This document shows, one piece after another, positions 50,875-63,578 of a stretch of DNA of 64,000 nucleotides; within the stretch, counting starts at the first letter, position 1, and each line of letters begins with the position of its first letter. The stretch lies in assembly GCA_018389105.1 (NCBI GenBank), contig JACATO010000121.1:2262001-2326000 (forward strand), given 5' to 3'. Origin of the DNA: Nautilus pompilius (lineage: Eukaryota; Mollusca; Cephalopoda; Nautilida; Nautilidae). Both the position numbers and the translations under genes were made by a program. The notes under the pieces were generated by a model that worked only from the letters and a program-made list of their open reading frames with translations, did not search any database and was not told the origin of the DNA.

Positions 50875-53070
50875 TTAACCCTCCGTTACTGCACCGAAGT
50901 GTGAGCTACCCCACAGTTTTTGAAAATGGTGCCGTTCCAAGATGGAAGTACTTGAGACGCCGCCCTTTTCGGTACCTACCTGAAACGATGGCTAGAGTGC
51001 AACACAGGCGGCAGCTCAGTAGCCGGACAACTTCTGAGAGAGGAGGTGTTTTGTTGTCGTCTGGGATGGCGACCACCCCACTGCACTGTCCATGCATGTT
51101 TTGATTTAGGGTTGAAATCTTTTGTGTTTCAGATTACAAACAGTATTCACTATGCATAGAAATTCCTGTTGCATCACTATAATCTAGTTGATTTGTTATT
51201 TAATTTGAGAATATCTAGTCCTGAGTCACAGGGTGCTCTTGGCGGTGTATAACAAAGGTATCCCTACTTGTGGTATTATTTTATTTTTTAATATCTTGGG
51301 TGTGTGCACTTTTGCTGACTCACGATGGATTACGAACAGAGAATGGTAGAGGCTGAACTCGACAGACAAGATGACGAGGAGGATCTGCTTGAAGAGCAGC
51401 GAAGTCAACCTTGTTGAAGACAGCCAGCATGAGACCGATACAGAACAAAGGGAGGAGGATGAGGAGGAGGAAGAAGAGAGACAGGAAGAACGATCAGATC
51501 ACTATTATCTTCGTAAGGATGATAAAATCAAATGGAAGAAAACTGTTCCAAAGGGAGGTGTACGCACCAGTGCACACAATATAATTTGAGATTTAACATG
51601 ACCTCGAAGTCGTGCCATAGACAAGAAGATTCTTGTAGAATGTTTGTCTCCACTCCAGACATCATCGATATGTTAGTTGGGTGCTCACGCATTTTTATAG
51701 AAGAGCAGAAAGGGAAATATCAAGAAGCTTCGAGAACCAAACTCACCGACGCGATTGAAATAAAGGCACTCATCGACCTGCTGTATCTAGCAGGAGTTCT
51801 CCGAAACAACCGAATGAAATTAGATGATTTGTGACAAACTGATAGGTCAGGGGTTGGAATTTTTCGAACAATGTTGCTTCAGCGTTTTGGTTTCCATTTA
51901 AGATTTGACAACATCAAGACACAGGAAGACCGAAGGCCACTTGATAAACTTGCGCTCATTCGACAGTTTCTCACTCGAAACTGCTCCTTCCCGGAATATG
52001 TTACCATAGGTGAAATGCTGGCTGCTTTCAGAAGGAAATGTCCGTTTAGACAGCACATACCAAGTAAAACAGCGAACTATGGGCTCAAAATATTTACGTT
52101 GGGTGATGTTACATCATTCTGCGTGTCAAAGATGCAAGTTTACGTAAGTAAAACAAACTGCGGGACCTTCCAAGTGGGTAATAGACCATCGGAAATAGTA
52201 AATCGGCTTGCTTCTCCAGTTCTTGGGACTGGGAGGAATGTTGCAATGAACAACTGGTTCATGAGTTATCCTCTCGTGTTTGACTTGTTGAAAAACCACA
52301 AGTTGACTGTTGTTTGCACTGTGAGAAAAAACAAAATTCAAAATCTTAAAAGGTCGAAAACCATTCTCAGGTATGTTTGGCTTCTCTGAAGATGATGACA
52401 CGTTAACGTCATAAATTCCAAAGAAAAAGAATGGTCACATTCTCCTGAGCATATTGTATAACTTCGCCTAAAGCAGCTAGGACTAAATTTGATTTCAAGT
52501 TCATCTAAGAGAGAGAGAGAGAGTCTGCTTTGAGGATCTGAAGAAAATCCGAGAAAGCGCGATCGAGAAGGGTCTCAAAAGGAATGCACAATGTACCCCA
52601 GAAAAATAGGAAGGCAAAAGTCACTCGTCCTATATGTGACAAATAAAACTGTTCGGAGCACACTGAGCATCTCTGTGAAGACTGCTGACCAACAGGAACA
52701 TGAAGTGAAAAAGTCAGAATTAATGGAATGTTTACCTGTGAAATAAATAAACAAGTAATTGATTATCCAAACATTAAAATCATGTTTATCTTACTAATTG
52801 TGATTGTGAAATGCAAGAAACTACATTTATTTTGATTGATTATGATGTATCATAAATTTTAAAAAACGATTTTTAACATTATTTTCGATTATTTCACTAT
52901 CTATTAGATTAAATTGTCATATAACTAGCCATGTATCATACAAAACTTATAACTGAACATTGCTTAATGTATCAATGCAGCCATTAAAAAAACAAAATAT
53001 ATTTCAAATATTTTATTAATTATTAATTATGTGGGGTGTGCCATACTCCACTGCACTAAAGGAGGGTTAA
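50875..53070 (+). mobile_element. piggyBac-type DNA transposon, ends intact, transposase decayed
   Basis: Flanked by TTAA at 50875-50878 and 53067-53070, the piggyBac target site. The left end reads CCCTCCGTTACTGCACCGAA, and the right end on the minus strand reads CCCTCCTTTAGTGCAGTGGA. Plus-strand frames cover most of a piggyBac transposase: an acidic N-terminal stretch (51371-51589), then VEIKALIDLLYLAGVLRNN written here as IEIKALIDLLYLAGV (51532-51834), and a 172-codon frame (51871-52389) with EYVTIGEMLAAFR, CPFRQHIPSKTANYGLKIF and GRNVAMNNWFMSYPL. Families have YVTIDE and VTMDNWF here; the Asp residues are replaced by Gly and Asn. Frames are interrupted in at least two places. The copy could still be mobilised in trans because its ends remain, but it cannot encode active enzyme. 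Confidence 0.93.
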
Positions 53071-53246
53071 TAAAACTCTGTGAGGTCATTACTTTCAGGT
53101 AATTAAATATTTGACATTTTTTCAAACATGTAAGGAAATATATCTGACCGAAGATATGGCACATGTAATACTAACGACATTAAGCCTACTGCACTATTGC
53201 TAAGTCTAGGAAATACAACCCAGATTATTGATTTTAAATATCAGGT

Positions 53247-54500
53247 CGTTACAAAAAGTTTGTCGGTTTTTATATTAAGTTAATCTGGGTTCATTTTTTG
53301 CATGCCTGCGAGGGTGTATGCAGATGAGTTATATATCGTTTTGTAGCGTGGGCTCTGGCATGCATTAGACAAAACCTACCTTTTTAAAAATCATAAAATG
53401 GATATTTGTTTCAGGGTCCCTGAGTAAAACGTGGATAGAAAAGTTTTTCGTGCCATTTTCCTTCACCAATCCAAACTGGGCCACAGAGCGAGCGAGGCAA
53501 CTGGTAATATTAGGCAAGCATGGGGCGAGGATACAGAAGATGAGCGGGCAGCACAACGATGGTTTGCAAAGTTTCGATCAGTAGGTGTGAGTCTCGAAGA
53601 TAAGGAACGTGTCAGACGTCCTTCCAGCTGTGATGACGACCGTCTGAAAGCCTTAATTGAAGCCGATCCAAGAAAAACAGTGTGAGAAATTGCTGGAGAG
53701 CTTGACGTGAGAACTGCAACTGTTTTCGGCATCTTGACGCAATCGGCCAGGTGAAAAGGCTTGACAAGTGGGTGTCTCACGAGTTGAAGGAACAGCAACA
53801 AAATCGTCGATTGGAGATCTGCTCTTCGCTTGTCATAAGAAACAGAAAAGACCCATTTCTTGACCGAACCATTACGTGTGATGAAAAATGGATCCTTTAC
53901 GACAATCGAAAACGATCAGCGCAGTGGCTCGACGGAGACAAGGCGCCTAACCACATTCCAAAACCCAGCCTCCACCCAAAGAAGGTGATGGTCACTCTCT
54001 GGTGGACTGCAACTGGTGTCATCCACTAAAACTTCTTGCAACCTGGCGAAACCATCACAGCTGAAAGGTACCGTCGTGAATTAAACGTTGTTCATCAGAA
54101 ACTCTCCCAACGACAGCCAGCATTGGTGAATCGAAGAGGCCCAGACCTGCTACACGACAGTGCTCGTCCTCAACTTGCAAAAGTGACTCTTCGGAAACTG
54201 AACACGTTGGGATACAAAGTTCTCCATCACCCAGTCTATTCACCAGACCTTTCTCCCAGAGACTTACACCTTTTCAAACACCTGAGCTTCCTCCGTATGA
54301 AATCCTTCTGCAACCAAGCAGCAATTGAAACTGCTTTCCAACAGTTTATCGACTCCAGAAATCCATTTTTTTTTTCAAATGGTATAAATTCTCTGTACCT
54401 CGTTGGCAGAAATGTGTTGAAAATACAACTGTTGTTCTCGACGCCCCCAAAATTGTTGTTGACAGCACGAATACATAAATCCGCGTCCTGAAGGTAGATT
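53247..54500 (+). mobile_element. mariner DNA transposon relic (DD34D)
   Basis: The left end resembles a mariner terminal repeat (TTACAAAAAGTTTGTCGGTT at about 53249). Plus-strand frames give FRAIFLHQSKLGHRASEATG and AQRWFAKFRSVGVSLED (DNA-binding half), then TCDEKWILYDN, LLHDSARPQ and YSPDLSPRDLHLFKHL. The three catalytic aspartates fall at codons 53880, 54156 and 54261 in one frame; 34 residues separate the last two, the mariner DD34D spacing. Stops interrupt (for example TAA at 54027 where families have Tyr), and the N-terminal half is in another frame. I did not find the right terminal repeat. Related to the SETMAR/Hsmar1 type by sequence. Confidence 0.9.
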
Positions 54501-57500
54501 ACAACAGGTACAGAGGAATGCACGTCCCGCTTTCAGAAGTTTAGATTGGTTTTCGTATCAGCGATTGTGCTGTTTATTTCAGCTCGACCTTTGACATTGA
54601 ATCGTATTCAACACGACCACCTGTTAAGTATGTCAACTGTCAAGGCTTCCTGCTTCAAATGTTATGCAAACAAACATATTTTAAAGCTGTAAGTGTGGGG
54701 GGAAAAAAGATAAACAAACACAATCAACGTAATAACTGATATGCATGAACACTCCGACAGATTTCACATGACTCTCCAAATATTCTATATTGTATTGTTA
54801 GATTTGTGTGTACGATTAATATCATAAGTATACATCACATACCTGAAAATACCCGTTACCATTATATTCCTTTTTGTACTATATTTACCAAAAGATTATT
54901 ATTATGATAATTATCGTTATTATTATTGTTATTGTTGTTGTTGTTGTTGTTGTTGCTGTTGTTGTATCAGGTAAATATAAATGCGAGAGACAAAGGGATT
55001 TCCAATGAACGGTCTAAACATCCGAGGACGTGTGAACCTAAGTGTCTCTTGCTATTACTTGTTTTCTACCTTTATAGGCTATCGATCTAAAATAATCACT
55101 TTGTCTATAATACCGGGAAAGCTCAGCGCGACACTTACCAAGTCAATTCTTTCGGTAGGTTATAGCAGCAAAGACTCAGTGGGAATGGACTTTCTGACTT
55201 CTAATGCCCTCCTATGCTCCAAATGGAAGGGCCACAAGTCTACCGGTGGACTGACTGTAGGTCTCTGTGGGCAACCGTGTCGTCCCCAGCATTATAGATG
55301 CACCTAGAAGGTAATCTGCTAATTTCTGCTGGTGCCTATTAGCACGGGTAGGCAGAACCTCATGGAGGATTTTCAAATAAACATCGGGTGTAACTGTCAC
55401 GTGATTTGTTAAACTGGAGTTTTAAAACGTGCGCCATAGATGGAGGTCCGCGCCATGTTGAGAAACTATTCCTCTATAGATACCACTGTGGAACTTTTAA
55501 TAATATTTGTTTAAAGTATTAGTTAATTTCTCGTAAGTAACTATTGTATGCCTAACAGAACCTAGTCAGTGCATTACTGTTTTGAGAGGTCGGTTTAATC
55601 TGTTCTAAGTACACGTGAATTGCTATTTTGTTAAAATAATTATTACTGTGTACTCACGGATGTCCGCAAGGTATTTTTTTTTTTCAGTGGGAGACGGGCA
55701 ACATAACAAAACTTGGCCAAGGATGTATTATGAGGTTAGGGTATTCCCACGCTTTGTCACTGCTGTCTCGGACCGCATTTCCCTACATCGCTACTCTCTT
55801 CCAGATCTTTGAGCTTTCTGTTATCAGCAGGGTGCGGCTGGGCCGTTATTTCTTGACTGATTCCCCCACGCACCTGTGAGCGTAATGAATCAACGGAGTA
55901 ATCTCCCCTCGAGGACGCCCGTGTGTATACTCCACCTAAGGCTTTCTGAATTAACTGATCAGCAGTTGTGTTCTTTGTGTTTACCGTCTTAAGGAAGATG
56001 GACCATGTGTTTCTCTCCCTTCAAAATAAAATATAGTATATGGTCACGTTTTTTAACGGGTTGACGGACCAATGTCGACATCCTTATTATGATTTTCCTG
56101 CCTTAGGGCTGTGCTACATCATTTATAAGAGTACATTCACCCATAAAGCTCAGATCGCGGGCTCGCCAGCCCCCGGGGCTTTAATTTGTTTAATAACTGT
56201 AGCCAACTTTAGGTACATTCATATATTTACCTTTAGTTTGGCAGGGTACAGTTCGGACACCTGGCGCAGCTTCGTAAATGGAAAAAAACAAGCAGTTATG
56301 GGCCGTAGTCGTGGTGAGGAAGGAATGCCGTATCTTTGATTGCGTGGTTGATCGATCGATGGAACGCCTAAGATTTCAAGTTTCTCCCTAATCTTGCAAC
56401 GTGGGGAGCCACTCTACAGCGCTTCTCCTCTGCAGGTCTAAGGCACGCCGACGTGAAGAGATTTTGGCTACTTCAAGTCCGACCTCAGCCGTAAATATTT
56501 CTATACGCAGCTAAAATTGCAGATAGGCTCCGAAGTCCGGCATCAAACTGAAGAGCGTTGTCACTGCTTCCGGTGCATGAGTCACGTGTGGAGGACAACG
56601 CGACTGGTCGGTGCGTTCGGTCCTCGGCCGAGCGAGAATAGTAGCAGATGGGCGGTCAGTCGGCGATTTCGATCGGTGGCCTCGTTTCCGATACCGGACC
56701 CTACAATACAGAAACAAACACTCAAATAAAAAAACAAGCTCATAAATATCGTGACCTTTGCTTGAGGAGATATTAACCCCCAACGGATGTTATTGTTTTT
56801 TTTGTTTGTTTTCTATATTCGCATCTGGGAAAAAAATAACAATGCATCTGCAGTAAAACTAGGTAGGCATCTATTTCTCGTTCAGGTGTGTTTCACAATT
56901 GAATACAAAGAAATAAATATAAACTGAAAGCGGACTAAGTAAACCTTACGTAGAAGTACTGTTTCTTAGACCAGGATATGCATTTGTGTGTGTGTATATA
57001 TATAAAATACCTAGAAGCGATTTCGAAAGACGTCAGTAATGCGTCAGATCCGTCTGAGAACGCGAGTTCTGTCATTCAGCAGTATATACTGAATACCGAA
57101 CCACTTGTCCGACAATAGCGATTGGAATCAGTACAGGTAATAATATTAATTCTTTCGTTTTTCCCTCTAGTAGCAGATCATAATGTCATAAGAAGTCCTA
57201 GATTCGTGTCGTAGATGAATCCCCTGAGCGGCACAAAACATAAAAGTCATATTAAGTTGAAAGTATGAAGACAGAGGGGCTCGAAATTGATTCTTTCATG
57301 TCACATTTTACGCATCGGTAGAATTTTCCAAAAGAATCCATTCTAGATCTAGCGGTGAATACAACGGACTGTCCGGTGAGGAAAATGAGCCTTAGGCATC
57401 AATCGCCACGTGGAAAGATACTTAATTTATACCGCTCTCATTACGTACAGCGCACCTATATTTACCAGTGGGGTGACTGATCTCCTACCTCTAACCTTCC

Positions 57501-57640
57501 TTAGTAAATGGCTCTTCAGACGTAAAGAAAGCGATAGATTTCAGAAATTCCATATGATTTTCAGTTATGTAGGCAGATCATTGATCCGAGGTTCGATAAA
57601 ATAACGTAGATATCATTAACTTCCCATTCTGTAGAGATTC
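54500..57640. other. no gene recognised
   Basis: About 3.1 kb. A GTT-rich run at 54920-54965 is a simple repeat. A CpG-containing stretch at 56560-56700 carries GTCACGTG. Small frames in this part (54981-55307, 56040-56339, 56511-56783) look random. Confidence 0.4.
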
Positions 57641-57651
57641 CGATGGTTTTT

Positions 57652-58867
57652 CTAACTTTTCGCAGATTTTCCCCTAAACAGCCCAAATTCGTATTTTACG
57701 TAATCAGTTGCAATTTCATTCAAAACATTTGACGGGTAATGTTTTCTATAATATTTCGGGTTTATATTTTGAAAAGATGCATCCGGTAAAACTCTTTCAA
57801 ATCTGAATATATTGGAGAAGCCACCTTCGATTTTGCTCAAGGGTTTTAACGTTCCAATTGTTTACAAAACACAAAATAATTCCAGCTCCTTGCTACACAC
57901 CGGCGGAAAACGAGGAAATTCCGACCTGAGAGACTCTGGAATACAATTAACGGATTTGCATTTCGGTAGGAAAACACGGAAAGTCTGCTACCAACGTTAA
58001 CGGGCAGAGAAACATAACCACAACGTATGAGTTGATAGTATTAAAGTAACTTGATACAGGATCTAATGAGTCACTTTTAGAATCAATCATATCACCATTG
58101 GATGATAATAATAAATAGAAGACATGCATTATTAATTCTTTCTCTCGTTTGGCTGTATACCGAAGAAAATCTTCAACCATGTGACCGTCTACGTACAGAA
58201 CATGCTCGAACTGACAAATACAAGAATTTATCAGTGAAATAACCAGTCTGGTTATGATTGAGAATTACGGACGCTTATAATAGCTGGCCGTTACCTTTGC
58301 AAATGGATGTTCCAGCAATGGCTGCATGTCTGCTCTTGCGTTTCGATGATGCCATATCTGATCGAAGCGAGGTAGGCAGCATAGACCAGTGTGGAGTAAC
58401 CTGACTGAAACACTGTCATCTCACCGGCAGCTGTTTTTGGAGTTTTCCAGTAATGGTGGATTCCAGTGAGAAACTGATAATTGACCATTGGGTTTTCTAC
58501 TTCTTCATCAACTAGTATGGAACCAACGACAAGAAAGCGAGATGGTAGATTTTTTAAGTTCCGCTCCACCAGTCACCTTACAAGTCTTCAATAGCCATTT
58601 AACTGCCTTGTAGTATAATCAGCGCACGTTTCCAGTAATAGACAGCATCTTCGCTAGTACATGTAGCACAGAGACGGTCACGACACTAGTGACTGGCTTT
58701 GACGTATTAGTAAATTCTTGAATGTTGAAAGGGTGTTTCGAGTCGTCTGCTTTAATCCGCAGAGCGAGCGTAGATGAAGTAAATGTAGCGGCGTGCTCGG
58801 ATGTTATAGAACACCAATAACATACACTACGGTCTTTATAACGGTTAATTAGCAACCAAAACTTCAC
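57652..58867 (-). other. cluster of four unassigned minus-strand frames
   Basis: Four frames of 62 to 92 codons follow one another on the minus strand: 58619-58867, 58291-58569, 57947-58180 and 57652-57840. They look more protein-like than the surrounding noise: for example RFLVVGSILVDEEVENPMVN and RYGIIETQEQTCSHCW in the second. I recognise no family. It may be one decayed element or an old pseudogene; I draw no joined product from it. Confidence 0.3.
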
Positions 58868-59284
58868 ATTTACATCTTTCCTGAAGATGGGTTACAATGG
58901 GGGGGAGTGTTGTGCGAGATATTTTAAGCAATATTTTGAACTTCTTCCAGTCGAACTTAAGTCATGACTTGCAGGGGAAAGAAGAGGGATATTGGCGTTG
59001 GTGACCTAAACGGTTACCTAGGTACGCATTGTGGAGCCCGTCGGGCCGTGGTTAGGGTACGAGCCAGCCAAGAGTTAGATTACATCTTCAACATCGTGAC
59101 TTATTGTTGTCCGTTATATTATCAAATCAATGGACAGACGGCTTTGACGGCATCAAGGCCATTAAATGTGCAGTTTACAATGTTCAAATGCGTTCTACTA
59201 AATGATGGAGAAAACGTGTAATGTAGCCCTTGACAAATTTTCTTTCCACTAGACATCAAGAACAATAACAGCAACAAGAACAAA

Positions 59285-62200
59285 ATGGCGGAGGAAAGGG
59301 CGACTACTTATATCGAGAACAACAGCAAGGAAGATGGCGAAGCGTACAAAACGACTTATGACGTCCATAAGGAAGGAATCTGTAAAGAGGACTTGGTGGA
59401 CTATTATTCAGATTGGGCCCGGAACGGAAAGTATGAAAAGGTATCGCAAAACTATTTTTATAGTAAAACTCGGGTATACAAACATCAATAAACAATATAA
59501 ACAGAAGTAGTTTTGCGAATTTCCTCGTGTATATAACCATCACTCACTCGGTTAGGGTTTAATGTAGAAACCTTGAAATAACCTTGGCGTCTGTTAATAA
59601 AGTAAACTCACCTTATTCAATAACGAAGATCATTAAGTACCATGTACGGTCGGATTCAAAGGTTATACGACATATCTAAACTGTGGATAGATATTGTTCT
59701 CGTTAAAGGACTGGTAGAAGAATTAGCTTCCCAAACGAGAAGAGCACGTGACGTTTTTTCTCGTAATGTTACACTGTAGAATGAAAATAAGATTTGCATT
59801 TTAAAGATTCTATCACAAGCACACGCGCACACACACACGCGCACACGCACACACACACACACACACACATACACACACACACACACACAGACGCACGTAT
59901 ACACAAACGCAATAAGACATCGATGAAGAAACTAAAGGTCAAAAGCCGTTGCTCTCTCTTACAGCTTCAGTTGAAATAATGACAATTCTTTCTCTTATGC
60001 TACTGGTATTAAAGAGCAGCGTGGTTCTTCAGTAGTGTGGTTGGTTTACTAAACCACTTAGGACAAGGACCGGATTTTGAATTCTGACCAAACCGGCTCA
60101 GTTTGACGTAGGCAGGGTTACATAGATTTTCCTCAGATTCTCCGATTTACGTTCCCATAACTAAAAGGAGAGATCTCTAATAGAGACAATCGCTCGTCTC
60201 CTCCCACTGTGCGAAGTATGCACTCCCAAATTAGTGGGTAAGCAAACGATCACTCGTCGTGTAACTAAGAGAAGCATTCAGCAGCTTCCGTAACCGAATA
60301 AACCTAAAGTGTCGCCTACGATTCCTTTTATAGCGATGTCTGAAACACTGCTGTTTTCAAATTTCTTGCGTTGTTCACTTTCAATGTGAAATAAAAGGCT
60401 GACTTAACCGTGTCCTCAGGTTGTTTGCGTTGCTTGGCTTACACGAAGTAAGAAAATTGTCTGAGGTTATTTTAAATTTACTTGGAGCTCTCTAGTGCTG
60501 CTCTCGCCGAGCGCTTCTCTGGAATACTTACATATCAGAATTTTTTTTAAACGATGAATATTCACTTTTTTATGTGAGCATCGTTGATGACTGACCAGTT
60601 GTTCTGCTTCCTACTGTTCTAGTCTCCTTCTAGTAAACGCTTACTCATTAATGTAGGAGACTTTGCGCTTCAGGAACGTTGTTGTAATCATTTATCATCA
60701 AAAACGAAATTTACGTAAACAAAAGGAATGCAAAGTCTCGTGGTTGAATTAGATGACAAGGGAGGGGACCATGTAACAAAGATTGGGTCCAAATTGCTCC
60801 CTTTTGGGTCGAGGTACTCAGACTCTTTCTGCGGTCCTCTGTCATGGCTCTATTAACATTCCTTGGATTTTAACTCTTTTAACCCATGCCCTGTTTTGTT
60901 TTGTTTTCTTAAACATCCGCTACTCCAAAAGGTTCAATCCAGATTTCGCACATGTCACAATTCTAATATGGCGGATTTAACGATTATAAACCAGTCCGGC
61001 TTCCCAGATATCAAGATTCCAATATGGCGGAGCGGAAAAGACTACAGCCTCCTCCATAAGCACTTCTCACGTTTTGTCCACCAGTGTCTATATAAAAAAT
61101 AATGATTTTAATTATCTTGTTTTTATTTATCTGTTCGATTTGTGTAGGACCTGTGCCCTTCGAGGTACCGAGGTCCTTTCATAGCTGCGGAGGCTCTCGA
61201 TGGCATCTACGGCTCAGACAGGGAACATATCAGGATTCTGGATGTCGCCGCCGGCACAGGTCGGCTTGGAGAGGAGGTGAGATCTTTAAAACATTCGGCA
61301 GACAACAAAATGCTTGTTAATGTCCACTGTCGTTTGTCAATTTGTAACTGTTTCCAGTAATTCCCTCCAGGCTCTTGTAGTCTTTTGTGCTTTCTGTTCT
61401 CTGCTGCTCTTGCTGCAGATATTATCACTCATAATAACCAATTCTTAAAGTGGTTATTCTTGATATACTTAAAGCTGCCTTCACTCTTTAAACTCGTGTG
61501 TGAGAAAGAGCGGCGATCGTTTACAAAACCATCTCCTTTTATATACAAATTTTAGAACAGTGTGAAACCCCTGTTTAACCCTTCATATACAAGGGAGCAT
61601 TTGTTCTCCAGCCCATAAGCACCAGGTTATACTCCTAACAGGCTGCATATTTAGTCAACATTTGTAATGCAAAACCCAGGAGACGGATTTGAGGTCACGA
61701 AATGTAAGATTACCAGCTTAATCTGTGCTGAGGAATACAGATATTGAAGGCTTATAGGGTGACGAAGGAGTCACCAGAGAGTTAACGTAGGCTGGTTACA
61801 GTGTAAGTAATATAACTTCGGAAATTCTTTCTTTTAGATGTTGGCCGCCTCTCTACAGTTGGGAGACGTGCCGGGTGTTCAACTTACATATTTGCTATGG
61901 TTCAATAAATTCAAGACAAATAAATAAATATTATACGGTGCTGGCAACTAATCTCATAATAATAATATTATTATTATTCCGTTTTTCGTTTGTTTTTTCT
62001 CCTAGTTAGTGAAGTACGGCTTCAAGAACATCGATGCTCTTGATCCATCGCAGGGGATGCTAAACGAAGCAAAAAAGAAAAACATTTACACAAATTTATA
62101 CTGCGAATTTATTGACGATAACCGGCTTCCGATCAACGACGGTGAGTCACAGCATGTTGTTTATCCGACAGAATAACACGTAAAAACTAGTGTAAATATA

Positions 62201-63578
62201 ATCTATTCTGAAGCCATTGCGATTTAATAGTATCAAAATAGCGCGAATGCGAGAGCATAACTAAGGTAGACAGTGAATGGAATCAAACTCAATCGTCAGG
62301 TTTTTGTTGCAGATCAATAGCAGAGCAGTTTGACTTCCTAAAGCATTTAAATAATTTCCTTCATAATATGAATCTACGGGGCTTGAACCTGTGGCCAGAA
62401 GTATTTATTGTCTCCCGTAAATCAACAATTTTCTTTAAACTTAGAAATCTGAATAATTACAGGATCGGAGCTGCTTCATTCAGTTTCTGACATAATTATC
62501 CAATATCTCTTCTGGCCTTAAAGTTGTAATCCTCATAATAGCAGGAAAAACAAAGCAGAATTATTGCCACAAACTGCACAAGTACTGGTTAACGAGGAAG
62601 AGGGAGAAAGGACCCATTGTACTTTATTTGAAATTTGTATTTCGTGAAGATTAAGAGTTCAACTTTTTCTTGCCAAAACTGAGGCTTCGTTTGTTTGTCT
62701 TTCTCTCTACAGATGAGTACGATGCGATTGTCGTTGCAGGAGGAATGGGAGAAGGTCACATTCCCACTATTGCTTTGAATGAAATGACGAGAATTGTGAA
62801 GCCAGGTGAGTGATGGAATGTCCGATTTTGACATATTGTCACCGGCTATTGATCAGGGTGAGCTCGCCTAAAGACAGGATCCCTGCTTCAGAAGCCCTTA
62901 CCGGATACAACCAATTCCGAGAGAAAAATTAGTCAAAACAACGGAAACCACCAACGGAAGGATTCAAGCAAAAGTCCAAAGGCTAAGACGATGTCAAAAG
63001 CGACGTAGACGTAGATGCTACTATCAACACAAAACATTTTTAGTAAAGCTAAACAGTTTTATAAATCTAGGGGAAAACATCACCAAAGAAGGAAGATGTT
63101 GAATCGTTTTGGAAGTTGATGCTCTTCAATAAAGAGAATTTTGCAAAGAATTCTGAGATAAATAATCATATCCAAAACATACATAGCAGCAATAAAACGA
63201 TTGAAACCGTACTGCGAGTGTTAAATAAATGTTTATTTTTCACTATAAATTTAAGAATCCATTTAACAATCCTATTGTGACATGAAAATGGACCCACGTT
63301 GGTGACCTACTGCTTTAAGAAATCATTTTTGTCAGATAGATTGAAATGTTCTATGATCACGTGAAGCCTTGGACATCTCTTTCTGTTTCTTTGTAGGTGG
63401 ATTTGTATGCCTAGTGATGAGAGAAGAATACCTGTCGTACGTGGAAGATTACAAAAATTTGGAGCAGACAATGAAGAAAATAGAAAGTGATGGAAAATGG
63501 AAATTGTCGTCTCGTCACAAAGTGCCTTTCTACTCCTTCAACAAGCCAGGTGTAGTTTTTACATTCCAAGTCTGCTAG
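59285..63578 (+). CDS. METTL27-like SAM-dependent methyltransferase, copy B
   Basis: Five exons, 59285-59440, 61148-61276, 62006-62141, 62713-62805 and 63397-63578, give 231 residues, the same length and phases as copy A. Exons 2-5 are identical to those of copy A, so all methyltransferase motifs (ILDVAAGTGRLGEE, DALDP, AGGMGEGH, KPGGFV) are the same. Exon 1 differs: it keeps the length and the frame of landmarks (VHKEG, YYSDWARNGKYEK) but shares only 26 of 52 residues with copy A. The start at 59285 follows AACAAGAACAAA and is in good context. The coding sequence is complete inside the window; the 3' flank continues beyond it. Both copies appear functional by sequence. Confidence 0.92.
59818..59902. 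repeat. (CA)n microsatellite in intron 1 of copy B
   Basis: About 80 bases of CA with some CG steps. Copy A has GA instead in the corresponding unduplicated part of its intron 1. Confidence 0.95.
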
